DNA of 51,756 nucleotides from Alphaproteobacteria bacterium (GTDB lineage: Bacteria; Pseudomonadota; Alphaproteobacteria; Micavibrionales; UBA2020), in assembly GCA_021413445.1 (NCBI GenBank), contig JAIOQI010000051.1, positions 1 to 51,756 on the forward strand, written 5' to 3'. This document shows, piece after piece, positions 1 through 9,026 of this stretch. Numbering within the stretch: the first letter of the stretch is position 1; each line of letters opens with the position of its first letter. A program made the translations under genes and the position numbers. The notes under the pieces were generated by a model that had not been told where the DNA came from, ran no database searches, and was given only the letters and a program-made list of their open reading frames with translations.

Positions 1-2
1 GG

Positions 3-578
3 ATGCCCAGCTGGGGCGGCATGATTAACGGCATGATGACCCTCTCCGGCGCGTGGCACAAGCTGCGCGAAGATCCGGTGCTGCAATTCATGATCGTGGC
101 GCTGTCCTTCTACGGCATGAGCACGTTCGAGGGGCCGCTGATGTCGATCAAGTCGGTCAACGCCCTCAGCCATTACACGGACTGGACGATCGGGCACGTG
201 CATTCCGGCGCCCTCGGCTGGGTGGCTTTCATCAGCTTCGGCGCCATTTACCACCTGGTGCCTGTGCTGTGGAAGAAAAAGGAAATGTACTCGACCAGGC
301 TGGTCAGCGCCCATCTCTGGCTGGGCACCCTCGGCATCGTCCTTTACATCGTGTCGATGTGGATCGCCGGGATCATGCAGGGGTTGATGTGGCGCAGCTA
401 TGACAGCCTGGGCTTCCTGCAATATTCGTTTGTGGAGACGGTGATGGCGATGCACCCTTATTACATCATCCGCGCCCTGGCGGGGGTCATTTACCTCGGC
501 AGCGCGCTGATTATGGTCTATAACATTGTCAAAACGATCAGGGGCGAAGGCAATGCCGTAGCCCTTCAGACGGCATAG
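3..578 (+). CDS. ccoN: cbb3-type cytochrome c oxidase subunit I (CcoN), C-terminal part
   Basis: This is the last 191 codons of the catalytic haem-copper subunit of the cbb3 terminal oxidase, which reduces oxygen to water at high affinity in the inner membrane. The frame is open to the left edge, so the gene begins outside the window; the ATG at position 3 is internal. The segment [15 protein letters not shown] followed by further hydrophobic helices and a [13 protein letters not shown] stretch is typical of the end of CcoN. The next gene, ccoO, starts 9 bases after the stop with GGAGAGAAAG just ahead of its ATG, as expected for one operon. Identity rests on this sequence plus the full ccoOQP set that follows. 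Confidence 0.95.
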   Translation: MPSWGGMINGMMTLSGAWHKLREDPVLQFMIVALSFYGMSTFEGPLMSIKSVNALSHYTDWTIGHVHSGALGWVAFISFGAIYHLVPVLWKKKEMYSTRLVSAHLWLGTLGIVLYIVSMWIAGIMQGLMWRSYDSLGFLQYSFVETVMAMHPYYIIRALAGVIYLGSALIMVYNIVKTIRGEGNAVALQTA

Positions 579-587
579 GAGAGAAAG

Positions 588-1337
588 ATGCTGCAAAAGC
601 ACCATAAGCTGGAGAAGAACTCGATCCTGATGCTGATTTTCATCGTGATCGTCGTGTCGATCGGCGGGCTGATCGAGGTCGTCCCGCTCTTCCGCATCGA
701 AACCACCATTGAAAAGGTGCAGGGCATGCGCCCCTATACGCCGCTGGAACTGGTGGGGCAGAGCATCTATATCCGCGAGAACTGCAGCGTCTGCCACAGC
801 CAGCAGATCCGCCCCCTGCGCGACGAGGTGGAAAGATACGGCCATTATTCGCTGGCGGCCGAGAGCATGTACGACCATCCCTTCCTGTGGGGATCGAAAC
901 GCACCGGCCCCGACCTGGCCCGCGCGGGCGGGAAATATTCCGACGAATGGCACGTCGCGCACCTGAAAAACCCGCGCGACGTCGTGCCGGAATCGATCAT
1001 GCCGCAATACGGCTTCCTGATGCAGCAGGGCGCCGGCCTGACCGACATCAAGCGGCGCCTTGAAACCCTGCGCGCCGTCGGGGTTCCCTATACCGATGAC
1101 ATGGTTAAAGACGCCTATAACGACGCGATGGCGCAGGCGCACCCCGCGGGGGATGCGGCGGGGCTGACGGCGCGCTACGGCAAAAAGGTCAATGTCCGCG
1201 ATTTCGACGGGCAGCCGGACATGACGACGGAAATGGACGCGCTGGTGGCTTATCTCCAGGCGCTCGGCACTTTTGTCGATTTTAAGGGCTATGAGCCCGA
1301 TATGGATGAAAAGACGGCAGGAGGAAATAATGATTGA
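588..1337 (+). CDS. ccoO: cbb3 oxidase subunit II, monohaem cytochrome c (CcoO)
   Basis: A 249-residue membrane-anchored monohaem cytochrome c that passes electrons to CcoN in the cbb3 oxidase. One N-terminal membrane helix (about residues 12-33) is followed by the haem-binding CSVCH at 66-70 and a downstream ESIMPQYGF segment that would supply the axial methionine. Length and motif spacing are normal for the family. The start has a good Shine-Dalgarno (GGAGAGAAAG). The 3' end overlaps ccoQ by 8 bases, so translation is probably coupled. Nothing is unusual. Confidence 0.96.
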   Translation: MLQKHHKLEKNSILMLIFIVIVVSIGGLIEVVPLFRIETTIEKVQGMRPYTPLELVGQSIYIRENCSVCHSQQIRPLRDEVERYGHYSLAAESMYDHPFLWGSKRTGPDLARAGGKYSDEWHVAHLKNPRDVVPESIMPQYGFLMQQGAGLTDIKRRLETLRAVGVPYTDDMVKDAYNDAMAQAHPAGDAAGLTARYGKKVNVRDFDGQPDMTTEMDALVAYLQALGTFVDFKGYEPDMDEKTAGGNND

Positions 1338-1479
1338 GTGGCTGTCGCAATATAGCGGTTCTATCGTTCTGGTCTCTTTTTTCAGCGCGTTTGCAGGGAT
1401 CACCCTGTGGGCTTTCATGCCTGCGAACAAAGCCGGCCTTGAACGTCATGCGGAAATTCCGCTCAGGGAGGTTGAATGA
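1330..1479 (+). CDS. ccoQ: cbb3 oxidase small subunit (CcoQ)
   Basis: A 49-residue single-span membrane protein, the small subunit that stabilises the cbb3 complex. The ATG at 1330 lies just behind a GGAGGAAATA ribosome site and inside the end of ccoO. The protein is one hydrophobic helix (about residues 10-30) with a charged tail, as in FixQ/CcoQ proteins, and it sits in the canonical position between ccoO and ccoP. Its stop overlaps the ccoP start as ATGA. A longer in-frame extension upstream is open but has no ribosome site and would overlap ccoO more deeply. Confidence 0.9.
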   Translation: MIEWLSQYSGSIVLVSFFSAFAGITLWAFMPANKAGLERHAEIPLREVE

Positions 1480-2363
1480 TGGACGACAATAACAAGCCAA
1501 AAGAAAAAGACGCCGTTTCCGGCATTGAAACAACCGGGCATGAATGGGACGGGCTGAAAGAGCTGAACAATCCCGCGCCGCGCTGGTGGCTGTGGATATT
1601 CGTCCTGACCGTGATATGGTCTGCCTGGTACTGGGTCGTTTATCCCGCCTGGCCGACGCTGGCGGGCTGGACGGCCGGCAAGTACGGCTGGACCCAGCAT
1701 CAGGAACTGAAATCCTCCCAGGAGGAAATTACCACCTTGAAAGGGAAGCTCCTGGAGCGCGTCCGGACAGCTTCCCTTGAGGAAGTCCGCCATGATCCTG
1801 AGCTGTATGAATTCGCGCGCGCCGGCGGCGCCGCCTCTTTCAAGGAGAACTGCGCGGCCTGCCATGGCACGGGCGCCGAGGGGCGGAAGGGCTATCCCAA
1901 CCTGAACGATGACGACTGGCTGTGGGGCGGGTCGCTCGAGCAGGTTTACAAAACCATCCGCGTCGGCGTTCGTTCGGGGCATCCGGACGAACATAACACG
2001 CAAATGCCCTCTTTTGGCCGTGACGGCGTCCTGAAACCCGGGGAAATGGATGAGGTTGCGGAATATGCCGCGCACCTGCATGAGGGCGGCACGGCGCCGC
2101 AAACCGAAGCCTCCCCGCGCGGCAAGGAAATTTTTGCCGCCAATTGCTCCGCCTGCCACGGCAAAAACGGCGAAGGCAACCCGGACATGGGCGCGGCGCG
2201 CCTGAATGATGAAATCTGGCTTTATGGCGGCGGCAAGGAAGACATTTACAGCTCTGTCGCGAATGCCCATGCCGGCGTCATGCCGACATGGGAGGGACGC
2301 CTGCCGGACGACACCATCAAGGAGCTGGCGGTGTACGTCCATTCCCTCGGCGGCGGAAAGTAA
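1476..2363 (+). CDS. ccoP: cbb3 oxidase subunit III, dihaem cytochrome c (CcoP)
   Basis: A 295-residue dihaem cytochrome c that feeds electrons into the cbb3 oxidase. A membrane helix near residues 37-58 anchors it, and two periplasmic cytochrome domains follow, with CAACH at 126-130 and CSACH at 224-228. Candidate axial methionines are at about 177 and 269. Two adjacent ATGs occur at 1476 and 1479; the upstream AGGGAGG is only 4 bases from the first and 7 from the second, so the second may be the real start. Normal length and motif content for FixP/CcoP. Confidence 0.96.
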   Translation: MMDDNNKPKEKDAVSGIETTGHEWDGLKELNNPAPRWWLWIFVLTVIWSAWYWVVYPAWPTLAGWTAGKYGWTQHQELKSSQEEITTLKGKLLERVRTASLEEVRHDPELYEFARAGGAASFKENCAACHGTGAEGRKGYPNLNDDDWLWGGSLEQVYKTIRVGVRSGHPDEHNTQMPSFGRDGVLKPGEMDEVAEYAAHLHEGGTAPQTEASPRGKEIFAANCSACHGKNGEGNPDMGAARLNDEIWLYGGGKEDIYSSVANAHAGVMPTWEGRLPDDTIKELAVYVHSLGGGK

Positions 2364-2374
2364 GAGCGGGTGCC

Positions 2375-3796
2375 GTGAGCAATGACAGCGATATCGTTTA
2401 TTTCTCCAAACAGGAGAAAATATATCCCCGCAGCGTAAAGGGGCGTTACCGCACGCTGCGCTGGCTGGCGATGGCGGCCCTGCTGGGCATTTATTACGCC
2501 GTGCCCTGGCTGCGCTGGGACAGGGGCCCGCATGTGCCGGACCAGGCCGTCCTGATCGACATGCCCAGCCGCCGCGCTTATTTTTTCAATATCGAGATCT
2601 GGCCGCAGGAAGTCTATCTGCTGGCGGGATTGCTCGTTCTTGCCGCCATCGGGCTTTTTTTTGTCACCAGCCTGTTCGGCCGGGTCTGGTGCGGCTATGC
2701 CTGCCCGCAGACGGTGTGGACAGACCTTTTCATCGCCGTCGAGCGCTTCCTTCAGGGCGACCGCAACACGCAGATGCGGCGCGACAAGGGGCCGTGGACT
2801 TTTGAAAAGGTCTGGAAGAAGACGGCGACGCATATCGTCTGGATCATCATTGCGCTGTGCACCGGCGGCGCCTGGGTGTTTTATTTCAACGACGCCCCGA
2901 CCCTGTTCGACCAGATACGCCATTTCGACGTATCCCCCGTGGCGGGCGGCTGGATACTGGGGCTGACGGCCTCGACTTACTTCATGGCCGGTTTTGCGCG
3001 GGAGCAGGTGTGCACCTATGCCTGCCCTTATGCGCGCTTCCAGTCGGCCATGTTCGACCCGGACACGCTCATCATCAGCTATGACAGGGAGCGCGGCGAA
3101 CCGCGCGGCAAGCATAAGCTGGGCCAAAGCTGGGAAGGGCGCGGTCATTGCATCGACTGCACGCAGTGCGTGATCGTCTGCCCCGCGGGCATCGACATCC
3201 GCGAAGGCCTGCAGATGGAATGCATCGCCTGCGGGCTTTGCGTCGATGCCTGCAACGATGTCATGGACCGCATGACGCTGCCGCGCGGATTGATCCGCTA
3301 TGACACGGAGAATAATTACCAGGCCAGAAAAGAAGGCCGGCCCGTCGAAAAACCGCTGCGGCTTCTCCGTCCGCGCACTATTTATTATACGCTCATCCTG
3401 ACGGTCGTCGGCGCGGTCACGCTTTATGCCCTGGTCACGCGGACCAAGGTTGAATTGCACGCGCTGCACGACCGCAACCCGCTCTACGTCAAGCTGTCCG
3501 ACGGCAGCATCCGCAATGCCTATACGGTCAAGATCCTCAACAAGACGCATCAGGACAGGTCTTTTTCATTGTCCGTCGGCGGCATGGCGGTCAGGGAAAC
3601 CAAAATCGTTTCCTCCGGGGATATCGACCCCCGGAATATCGGCGTCCTGGCCGACAGCGTGGGGCAGTTCCGCGTCATGCTGACGGCAGACAGGCAGGAC
3701 AGCCCGAGAAAAGAAATCGAGATCACCGCCACCGAAAATAACGGCGCGCTTTCAGCCGGCAGCGGGACGGTGTTCATGAGCGGAGAAGAAAAATGA
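2375..3796 (+). CDS. ccoG: Cytochrome oxidase maturation ferredoxin-like protein CcoG (FixG/RdxA)
   Basis: A 473-residue polyferredoxin of the inner membrane that takes part in cbb3 oxidase assembly, probably by handling copper and reducing equivalents. I chose the GTG at 2375 because the protein then starts SNDSDIVYFSKQEKIYPR, typical of the family; a longer frame would run back into ccoP. Two membrane CxxxC-P motifs (CGYACP at 106, CTYACP at 213) and two 4Fe-4S sites (cysteines 259/262/265/269 and 283/286/289/293) are intact, followed by a C-terminal immunoglobulin-like domain. It follows ccoP by 11 bases and overlaps ccoH by ATGA. Confidence 0.94.
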   Translation: MSNDSDIVYFSKQEKIYPRSVKGRYRTLRWLAMAALLGIYYAVPWLRWDRGPHVPDQAVLIDMPSRRAYFFNIEIWPQEVYLLAGLLVLAAIGLFFVTSLFGRVWCGYACPQTVWTDLFIAVERFLQGDRNTQMRRDKGPWTFEKVWKKTATHIVWIIIALCTGGAWVFYFNDAPTLFDQIRHFDVSPVAGGWILGLTASTYFMAGFAREQVCTYACPYARFQSAMFDPDTLIISYDRERGEPRGKHKLGQSWEGRGHCIDCTQCVIVCPAGIDIREGLQMECIACGLCVDACNDVMDRMTLPRGLIRYDTENNYQARKEGRPVEKPLRLLRPRTIYYTLILTVVGAVTLYALVTRTKVELHALHDRNPLYVKLSDGSIRNAYTVKILNKTHQDRSFSLSVGGMAVRETKIVSSGDIDPRNIGVLADSVGQFRVMLTADRQDSPRKEIEITATENNGALSAGSGTVFMSGEEK

Positions 3797-4269
3797 GCCG
3801 GATGACAGGACCGCAGCCGTCCGACCGTTTCATCCCCTGGGGCATCGCGCTGTTTTTCGCCGTGCAGGCCATAGGCTTTGCCTGGTTTTACCGCATTTCC
3901 ACCGCCACTTCCCCGGGGCTGGTCACCGACAGCGCCTATGAGAAGGGATTGCAATATAACGACGTCATCGCCAAAGCGGCGGCGCAGGACCTTCTCGGCT
4001 GGACATCTGCGATCACCAGAAAGAATGAGGGCATCGAATTTGCCCTGAGGGACGGGCAGGGGAAGCCGCTGGCCGGCGCGCGTGCGCACCTCTGGCTGGT
4101 CCGTCCCGTGCATGACGGGGAGGATCGGCAGCTGGAGATGAAGGAAACAGCGCCGGGGCATTATTTTGCCGCCCTGGCCGTGCCGGAAAAAGGGCTTTGG
4201 GAGGCGCGCATCCGCGCGGAAACGCCCAAAGGCGCCTACCAATCGTCGGAAAGAATCGTGTTCAAATGA
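3793..4269 (+). CDS. ccoH: FixH family protein, cbb3 oxidase accessory factor (CcoH)
   Basis: A 158-residue membrane protein with one N-terminal helix (about residues 16-35) and a periplasmic domain of the FixH family, needed for cbb3 oxidase assembly or stability. The SDSAYEKGLQYND segment after the membrane span is characteristic of FixH. It overlaps ccoG by ATGA and is itself overlapped by the first codon of ccoI, so the maturation genes are probably translated together. Confidence 0.92.
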   Translation: MSRMTGPQPSDRFIPWGIALFFAVQAIGFAWFYRISTATSPGLVTDSAYEKGLQYNDVIAKAAAQDLLGWTSAITRKNEGIEFALRDGQGKPLAGARAHLWLVRPVHDGEDRQLEMKETAPGHYFAALAVPEKGLWEARIRAETPKGAYQSSERIVFK

Positions 4270-6431
4270 CAGCCGGGATGATGACGGATTATTCGGGGTT
4301 TATACGGCAGGAGAGGGACGGCCGCCAATGTCTGCGCCTGGCCGTGGAGGGGATGAACTGCGCCGGCTGCGCCTTCAAGATCGAAAAAGCCCTCAATGCC
4401 AATGAAAATGTCGAGGCGCGGGTCAATGTCACGGAAAAACGGCTGACGCTGATCTGGTCCGGCGACACGGCGACCGGTAATGGGCTGGTGGAAAAAGCCG
4501 CCGCGCTCGGTTTCCGTTTTTCGCCCGTCCGCGAAAAAGAGGACGGGGGGGATGACCAGGCCCGCTTATTGCTGCGCTGCATGGCGGTCGCGGGGTTTGC
4601 CTCGGGTAACCTGATGATCTTCTCGCTCGCGCTCTGGTTTTCCACGCGCGAGAGCATGGGGGCCACCACGCGCGACCTGATGTACTGGTATTCGGCGCTG
4701 ATTGCCCTGCCGGCGGTTGTCTATGCCGGCCAGCCGTTTTTCAAATCAGCCTGGCGCGCGCTTTCCCATGGGCGCACGAACATGGATGTGCCCATTTCCG
4801 TCGCCGTCATCCTCGCCTCGGCGATGAGCCTGTTTGAAACCGTGCGCGGCGGCGCGCATGTTTATTTTGACTCCGCCGTCATGCTCCTGTTTTTGTTGCT
4901 GGTGGGGCGTTATCTTGACGTCAAGGCGCGCGCCCAGACCCGCCACGCCGCTGCCGATCTCCTGAGCCTGATGAACGGGACCGCGACGGTCGTGCAGGAC
5001 GGCGTCATGGTCCGCCTGCCGGCGGAAGAGATAAAACCGGGCATGCTGCTGCTGGTGGCCAAGGGCGAAAAGATTCTCGCCGACGGCATTGCGCAGGGCG
5101 AAGCCGTGGTCGATTCTTCCGCCCTGACGGGGGAAACCCTGCCGCAGGCGGTGCAGGCGGGCGGGCGGCTTCTGGCGGGCATGATTAACCTGGGCAACCC
5201 CGTGCAGCTGCGCGCCGACAAATCCCAGAACGACAGCCTGATGGGCGATATCATCGAGCTGATGCAAAAGGCCGAGCAGGGCAATGCCGCCTATGTCAGG
5301 CTGGCCGACCGCATTGCGGGCTGGTACACGCCGGTGGTCCATGCCTTGGCGCTGGCGGCCTTTATCGGCTGGTGGGGGTTCGGCGGCGCCTCGTGGCAAT
5401 TATCCCTTCTTTACGCCATTACGGTGCTGGTGATTACCTGCCCTTGCGCGCTGGGGCTGGCCGTGCCCGTCGCGCAGGTCGTGGCCGGCAGCCATCTTTT
5501 CCGCAAGGGCATGCTGCTGAAATCGGGCGATGCGCTGGAGCGGCTGGAAAAAGTGGATACGGTCATCTTTGACAAAACGGGAACGCTGACCACCGGCAAC
5601 ATTGTCTTTGAAAACCGGGCTGATTTTACCGGCGAAGAACTTTCCCTGATAACGGCTCTTGCCGGCCATAGCCGCCACCCGCTGGCGCGCGCCGCAGCAA
5701 CAACGGCGAATGAAAATATATCCGTGGCAGCAAGGGAAATTGAAGGGGAGGGGATGGAAGGCCGTTATCAAGGCGAAACCCTCCGCCTGGGGTCGGCTGC
5801 TTTTCTGGGGGCGGCTCCGGATGAAAATGACGAAAAGATGGGGCTTTGGTTTTCGGCCGGCAAGGGTGCGCCGAAACGCCTCATTTTCTCGGACGTGCCG
5901 CATGCGGATGCGGCGGAAACGGTGGCGCAGCTGAAGAAAAAATATCGCGTGCTGATGCTGTCCGGCGACCGCCTTCCCGTCGCCCGGGCCATTGCCGGCA
6001 GGCTGGGCATCGAGGTTTTTCAGGCGGGTGTCGATCCGCGGCAGAAATTCGCGATCATCGATGCTGAAATCAACCGCGGCCGCCGCGTGCTGATGGTTGG
6101 CGACGGGCTGAACGACGCGGCCGCCCTCAGCCGCGCCAGCGTTTCCATGTCGCCGTCGTCGGCGCTGGACATCGCACAGAATGCGGCGGACATCGTTTAT
6201 CAGCAAAAGGGCATTGCCTCCGTGCTGGCTGCGCTTGAAACGGCGCGCAAGACGCAAAAAATCGTGCGCCAGAATTTTGCGCTGGCGCTCGGCTATAACG
6301 TCATCGCCATTCCGCTGGCCATGGCGGGGCATGTCACGCCGCTGGTGGCCGCCGTCGCCATGTCCTCGTCTTCCCTGTTTGTGATCTGCAACGCGCTGCG
6401 GCTGAAGGGGGAGCAGGGATGGATATCCTGA
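4266..6431 (+). CDS. ccoI: Copper-translocating P-type ATPase for cbb3 oxidase (CcoI/FixI)
   Basis: A 721-residue P1B-type ATPase that moves copper for CcoN assembly. An N-terminal heavy-metal domain carries GMNCAGC (cysteines 32 and 35). The membrane metal-binding CPC is at 392-394, the phosphorylated aspartate in DKTGT at 436, and the hinge GDGLND near 612. I chose the ATG at 4266 because it overlaps the ccoH stop as ATGA; an upstream in-frame ATG lies inside ccoH. Each functional motif is intact. Placement between ccoH and ccoS marks it as the dedicated FixI/CcoI exporter rather than a general copper-detoxification pump. Confidence 0.95.
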   Translation: MTAGMMTDYSGFIRQERDGRQCLRLAVEGMNCAGCAFKIEKALNANENVEARVNVTEKRLTLIWSGDTATGNGLVEKAAALGFRFSPVREKEDGGDDQARLLLRCMAVAGFASGNLMIFSLALWFSTRESMGATTRDLMYWYSALIALPAVVYAGQPFFKSAWRALSHGRTNMDVPISVAVILASAMSLFETVRGGAHVYFDSAVMLLFLLLVGRYLDVKARAQTRHAAADLLSLMNGTATVVQDGVMVRLPAEEIKPGMLLLVAKGEKILADGIAQGEAVVDSSALTGETLPQAVQAGGRLLAGMINLGNPVQLRADKSQNDSLMGDIIELMQKAEQGNAAYVRLADRIAGWYTPVVHALALAAFIGWWGFGGASWQLSLLYAITVLVITCPCALGLAVPVAQVVAGSHLFRKGMLLKSGDALERLEKVDTVIFDKTGTLTTGNIVFENRADFTGEELSLITALAGHSRHPLARAAATTANENISVAAREIEGEGMEGRYQGETLRLGSAAFLGAAPDENDEKMGLWFSAGKGAPKRLIFSDVPHADAAETVAQLKKKYRVLMLSGDRLPVARAIAGRLGIEVFQAGVDPRQKFAIIDAEINRGRRVLMVGDGLNDAAALSRASVSMSPSSALDIAQNAADIVYQQKGIASVLAALETARKTQKIVRQNFALALGYNVIAIPLAMAGHVTPLVAAVAMSSSSLFVICNALRLKGEQGWIS

Positions 6432-6589
6432 CCTATCTTATCCCGATCGCCCTTGTCATGGGCGGGCTGTGGCTGGCGGGATTCATGTGGGCGCTGAAAT
6501 CCGGGCAGTTCGACGACCCGGAGGGCGCCGCCAACCGGATTTTGCAGGAAGACGACATCCATGAAAAAAAGGATCGTCACGCACGCTGA
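6419..6589 (+). CDS. ccoS: cbb3 oxidase maturation protein CcoS (FixS)
   Basis: A 56-residue protein with a single N-terminal membrane helix followed by the GQFDDPEGAANRIL segment, the signature of CcoS/FixS. It overlaps the end of ccoI by 13 bases and closes the ccoNOQP-ccoGHIS cluster. CcoS is required for cofactor insertion into the cbb3 oxidase. The GGAGCAGGG in the end of ccoI serves as its ribosome site. Confidence 0.93.
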   Translation: MDILTYLIPIALVMGGLWLAGFMWALKSGQFDDPEGAANRILQEDDIHEKKDRHAR

Positions 6590-6623
6590 AAGGCGATTCC
6601 TGTCGAAGCATCCGGCGGTTTTT

Positions 6624-6947
6624 CTACGCAGACTCTCTGTTGTTTTTTTCTTTGGCGATTTCTTTCCGCATCTGGCTGTCCTTTTCATCCAGTTCGCTGA
6701 TTCCATCGAGCAGCTCGCGCTGGCGGGGGGAAAACAGCCTTTCGAATTGAGGCGAAAGCTGATGGGCCCCGATGCCCAAGGCCTCGCACAGTTTGATAAA
6801 AGTGTCGATTCTGGGGTTGGGATTTCCGGGATGCTGAAGAATATCCCGGACGGCCGTTATGTTCAGGCGCGCCTTCCTGGACAGGCTTGTCGGGTTAAGC
6901 CCCGCCTTGGTCATGTAAAATTCCAGCCGTTCCTTGAGGTTGCTCAT
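6624..6947 (-). CDS. Small XRE-family helix-turn-helix transcriptional regulator
   Basis: A 107-residue DNA-binding protein. Residues about 4-65 form a Cro/CI-type helix-turn-helix (KAGLNPTSLSRKARLN then TAVRDILQHPGNPNP and TFIKLCEALGI), followed by a charged, probably coiled-coil tail (RQRELLDGISELDEKD). It is convergent with ccoS. Its upstream region holds a 15-bp dyad 13-27 bases ahead of the start and three GGAAATTT repeats further out, so autoregulation is plausible. There is no good Shine-Dalgarno at the ATG. The target genes cannot be told from sequence; the cco cluster is the nearest candidate only by position. Confidence 0.85.
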   Translation of the reverse strand: MSNLKERLEFYMTKAGLNPTSLSRKARLNITAVRDILQHPGNPNPRIDTFIKLCEALGIGAHQLSPQFERLFSPRQRELLDGISELDEKDSQMRKEIAKEKNNRESA

Positions 6948-6959
6948 GCTGAGACCATT

Positions 6960-6974
6960 AAGATTAATAATCTT
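6960..6974. promoter_or_regulatory. 15-bp dyad, candidate operator of the XRE gene
   Basis: AAGATTA, one central base, then TAATCTT: perfect 7-bp arms. It ends 13 bases upstream of the regulator's start codon, over the likely promoter or leader. The position fits autorepression by the adjacent XRE protein; this is inference. Confidence 0.45.
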
Positions 6975-7002
6975 TTCAATAGGTTAAGAATAGGATTTTT
7001 CC

Positions 7003-7060
7003 AAATTTCCCCGACAATGGGAAGCTTAGAAATTTCCCAATTTAACGGGGTGAAATTTCC
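7003..7060 (-). repeat. Three direct GGAAATTT repeats upstream of the XRE gene
   Basis: On the strand of the XRE gene the octamer GGAAATTT occurs three times, at 7053-7060, 7030-7037 and 7003-7010, spaced 23 and 27 bases. Two copies are preceded by a further G. They lie 56-113 bases upstream of the start codon, where activator or repressor sites are expected. Confidence 0.45.
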
Positions 7061-7290
7061 TACAATTGTATTCTGAATAAAAATGCCATCGTTCATCGCC
7101 AAGCCCTTACTATTTGATTTATATCTGTTTTTTTTGTTTTTTAGTAACGCTATCGTTTTTGGCGGCGTATTTTAAAAAATGGTTTTTCCCATTTTTATTT
7201 TTGCTTATCAGCTAATCTTACCATAAATAATTTAAAAAATCCAGATTTTTGAGATAATGGCTGCAAACAACGGACTTCTATCAGGCGGCC

Positions 7291-9012
7291 TTATTTCCTT
7301 TTCAGGGCCTGCCGCAAAGCTTTCAGCGCCAGGGTATTGACCACGTCTTTGGCTTCCAGCCAGCCCCGCCGCGCCTGCGCCACGCCGAGAGTCATGTACC
7401 TGAGATGACCGGTCGCGTGCGCATCGGTTGATATCGCCAGTTTGACGCCGGCGTCTTTCGCCATCCGGCAATGAATGTCATTGAGGTCGAGCCGGTCCGG
7501 CTGGGCGTTGATTTCCATCAGGCAGCCGCGCTCCTTCGCCGCCCTGACAATCCGCTCCATCTCCAGCGCATAAGGTTCCCGCTCCCCGATCAGGCGCCCC
7601 GTCGGGTGCGCCAGGATGTTGAAATACGGATTGTCCATGGCGCGGATGATGCGCTCCGTCTGCCGGGCGGCGGGCAGGTCGAACTTGTAATGGACGGAGC
7701 ATACCGCCAGGTCAAGCTCCTTCAGGATGCTGTCAGGCAGGTCGAGCTTGCCCGATTCCAGGATATCGACCTCGCAGGATTTCAGGAGAGTGATGCCTTT
7801 CAGCTTGTCGTTCAGGCGGTCGATGTCCTCGCATTGCTTGCGCAGGCGCTTTTCATCGAGGCCGTTGGCGATGGTGAGATGCCGGCTGTGGTCGGTGATG
7901 GCCAGGTATTCATAGCCCAGCGCCCGCGCCGCCGCCGCCATTTCGCTGAGGGAATTGCGGCCGTCGGAGGCTTTGGTGTGCGCATGCAGGTCGCCGCGCA
8001 TATCCTCCACGGTGACGAGCCGGGGCAGGGTTCCCGCCCGCGCCGCCTCGATCTCGCCGCGGTTTTCGCGTAGTTCCGGCTCGATGTAGGGCAGGCCGAC
8101 TTGGCGGAAAACTTCTTCTTCCGTCCTGCCGGCCAGCCGTTTGTCGCCCTTGAAAACACCATATTCATTTATTTTCAGGCCGCGTTTGACGGCGAGCGCG
8201 CGCACCGCGACGTTATGCGCCTTGGAACCGGTGAAATAATAAAGCGCCGCGCCGTAGCTGATGTCGGGAACGGCGCGGAGATCGACCTGCAGGCCGCTGC
8301 GCAGGAGGACCGTCGCGCGGGTCGCGCCGCGGGAGACGATTTCGGCAACCTCCTCGTGTTTGACAAAGCGGTCGATGACCGGGCTGCCCTTGGCGCAGGT
8401 GACCAGGATATCCAGGTCGCCGACGGTATCCTTCATGCGCCGGTAGCTGCCGGCGACGACGACTTTTTTGACTCCCTCGATAGCGGACAGCCAGGCGGCC
8501 AGCGGGCGGGCGGTTTCATCGGCGACAATCCACTTGAACCTTTTTTCCTGCGTGCCGCGGGTTTCCAGGGCATGAAGGATTTTCTGCTCGATTTTTTCGC
8601 TGAACCCTTTCAGGGTGCGGATTTTTCCCGCGCGGATGGCGCGGCGCAGGTCGTCGATATTATCGATCCCTAATGACTGGTGCAGGGCCATCACGCGTTT
8701 CGGCCCCAATCCCCCGACATTCAGCAGCTCGGTCAGGCCGGCGGGAAACTCTTTCTCCAGCTGCCCGAGGATCGGGCAGCGGCCCGTCTTGACGATGCCC
8801 GCGATCTTGCCGGCCAGGTCATCCCCGATGCCCGGCAGTTCGGAAAGGTCGGCGCCGGATTTTACAAGGCGGGCGGCGCTCTGCGGCAGGTCGGCAATCG
8901 TCCGCGCCGCACGGCGATAGGCCCTGATGCGGAACGGATTGGCGCCCTGCAGCTCCAGCAGGTCGGCGGTGCGGTTGAACATCGAGGCTATGTCGGCGTT
9001 GTGGACGGCCAT
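7291..9012 (-). CDS. polX: Family X DNA polymerase with C-terminal PHP domain (PolX)
   Basis: A 573-residue DNA repair polymerase. Helix-hairpin-helix elements (LPGIGDDLAGKI near 59-70 and NVGGLGPKRV near 98-107) lead into the nucleotidyltransferase site GSYRRMKDTVGDLDI with aspartates 199 and 201 and a third at 244. The C-terminal PHP domain keeps DLHAHT (341-346), ITDHS (372-376), AHPTG (469-473) and STDAH (528-532), so an exonuclease or phosphoesterase activity is likely. Length matches bacterial PolX, which acts in base-excision and gap repair. It may share a transcript with the lipoprotein gene just upstream, whose stop is 14 bases away. Confidence 0.95.
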   Translation of the reverse strand: MAVHNADIASMFNRTADLLELQGANPFRIRAYRRAARTIADLPQSAARLVKSGADLSELPGIGDDLAGKIAGIVKTGRCPILGQLEKEFPAGLTELLNVGGLGPKRVMALHQSLGIDNIDDLRRAIRAGKIRTLKGFSEKIEQKILHALETRGTQEKRFKWIVADETARPLAAWLSAIEGVKKVVVAGSYRRMKDTVGDLDILVTCAKGSPVIDRFVKHEEVAEIVSRGATRATVLLRSGLQVDLRAVPDISYGAALYYFTGSKAHNVAVRALAVKRGLKINEYGVFKGDKRLAGRTEEEVFRQVGLPYIEPELRENRGEIEAARAGTLPRLVTVEDMRGDLHAHTKASDGRNSLSEMAAAARALGYEYLAITDHSRHLTIANGLDEKRLRKQCEDIDRLNDKLKGITLLKSCEVDILESGKLDLPDSILKELDLAVCSVHYKFDLPAARQTERIIRAMDNPYFNILAHPTGRLIGEREPYALEMERIVRAAKERGCLMEINAQPDRLDLNDIHCRMAKDAGVKLAISTDAHATGHLRYMTLGVAQARRGWLEAKDVVNTLALKALRQALKRK

Positions 9013-9026
9013 TCTTTTTTATCTTC

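Larger units (their letters stand above)
6948..7290. other. AT-rich intergenic region between the XRE gene and polX
   Basis: 343 bases without a gene. It holds the dyad at 6960-6974, three copies of AAATTTCC on the + strand (7003-7010, 7030-7037, 7053-7060) and two weak A/T dyads (7174-7197 and 7234-7250) downstream of the polX stop. The second pair could end polX transcription, but the stems are nearly all A:T, so I do not call a terminator. No ORF with a ribosome site is visible. Confidence 0.5.

Noticed and set aside
2246..3550. 434-codon open frame antisense to ccoG
   Set aside because: Shadow of ccoG, which has all conserved cysteines; antisense product is repetitive Arg/Ala/Asp without motifs.
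7174..7197. A/T dyad AAAAATGG-N6-CCATTTTT considered as a polX terminator
   Set aside because: Stem almost all A:T and over 90 bases past the polX stop; not convincing.
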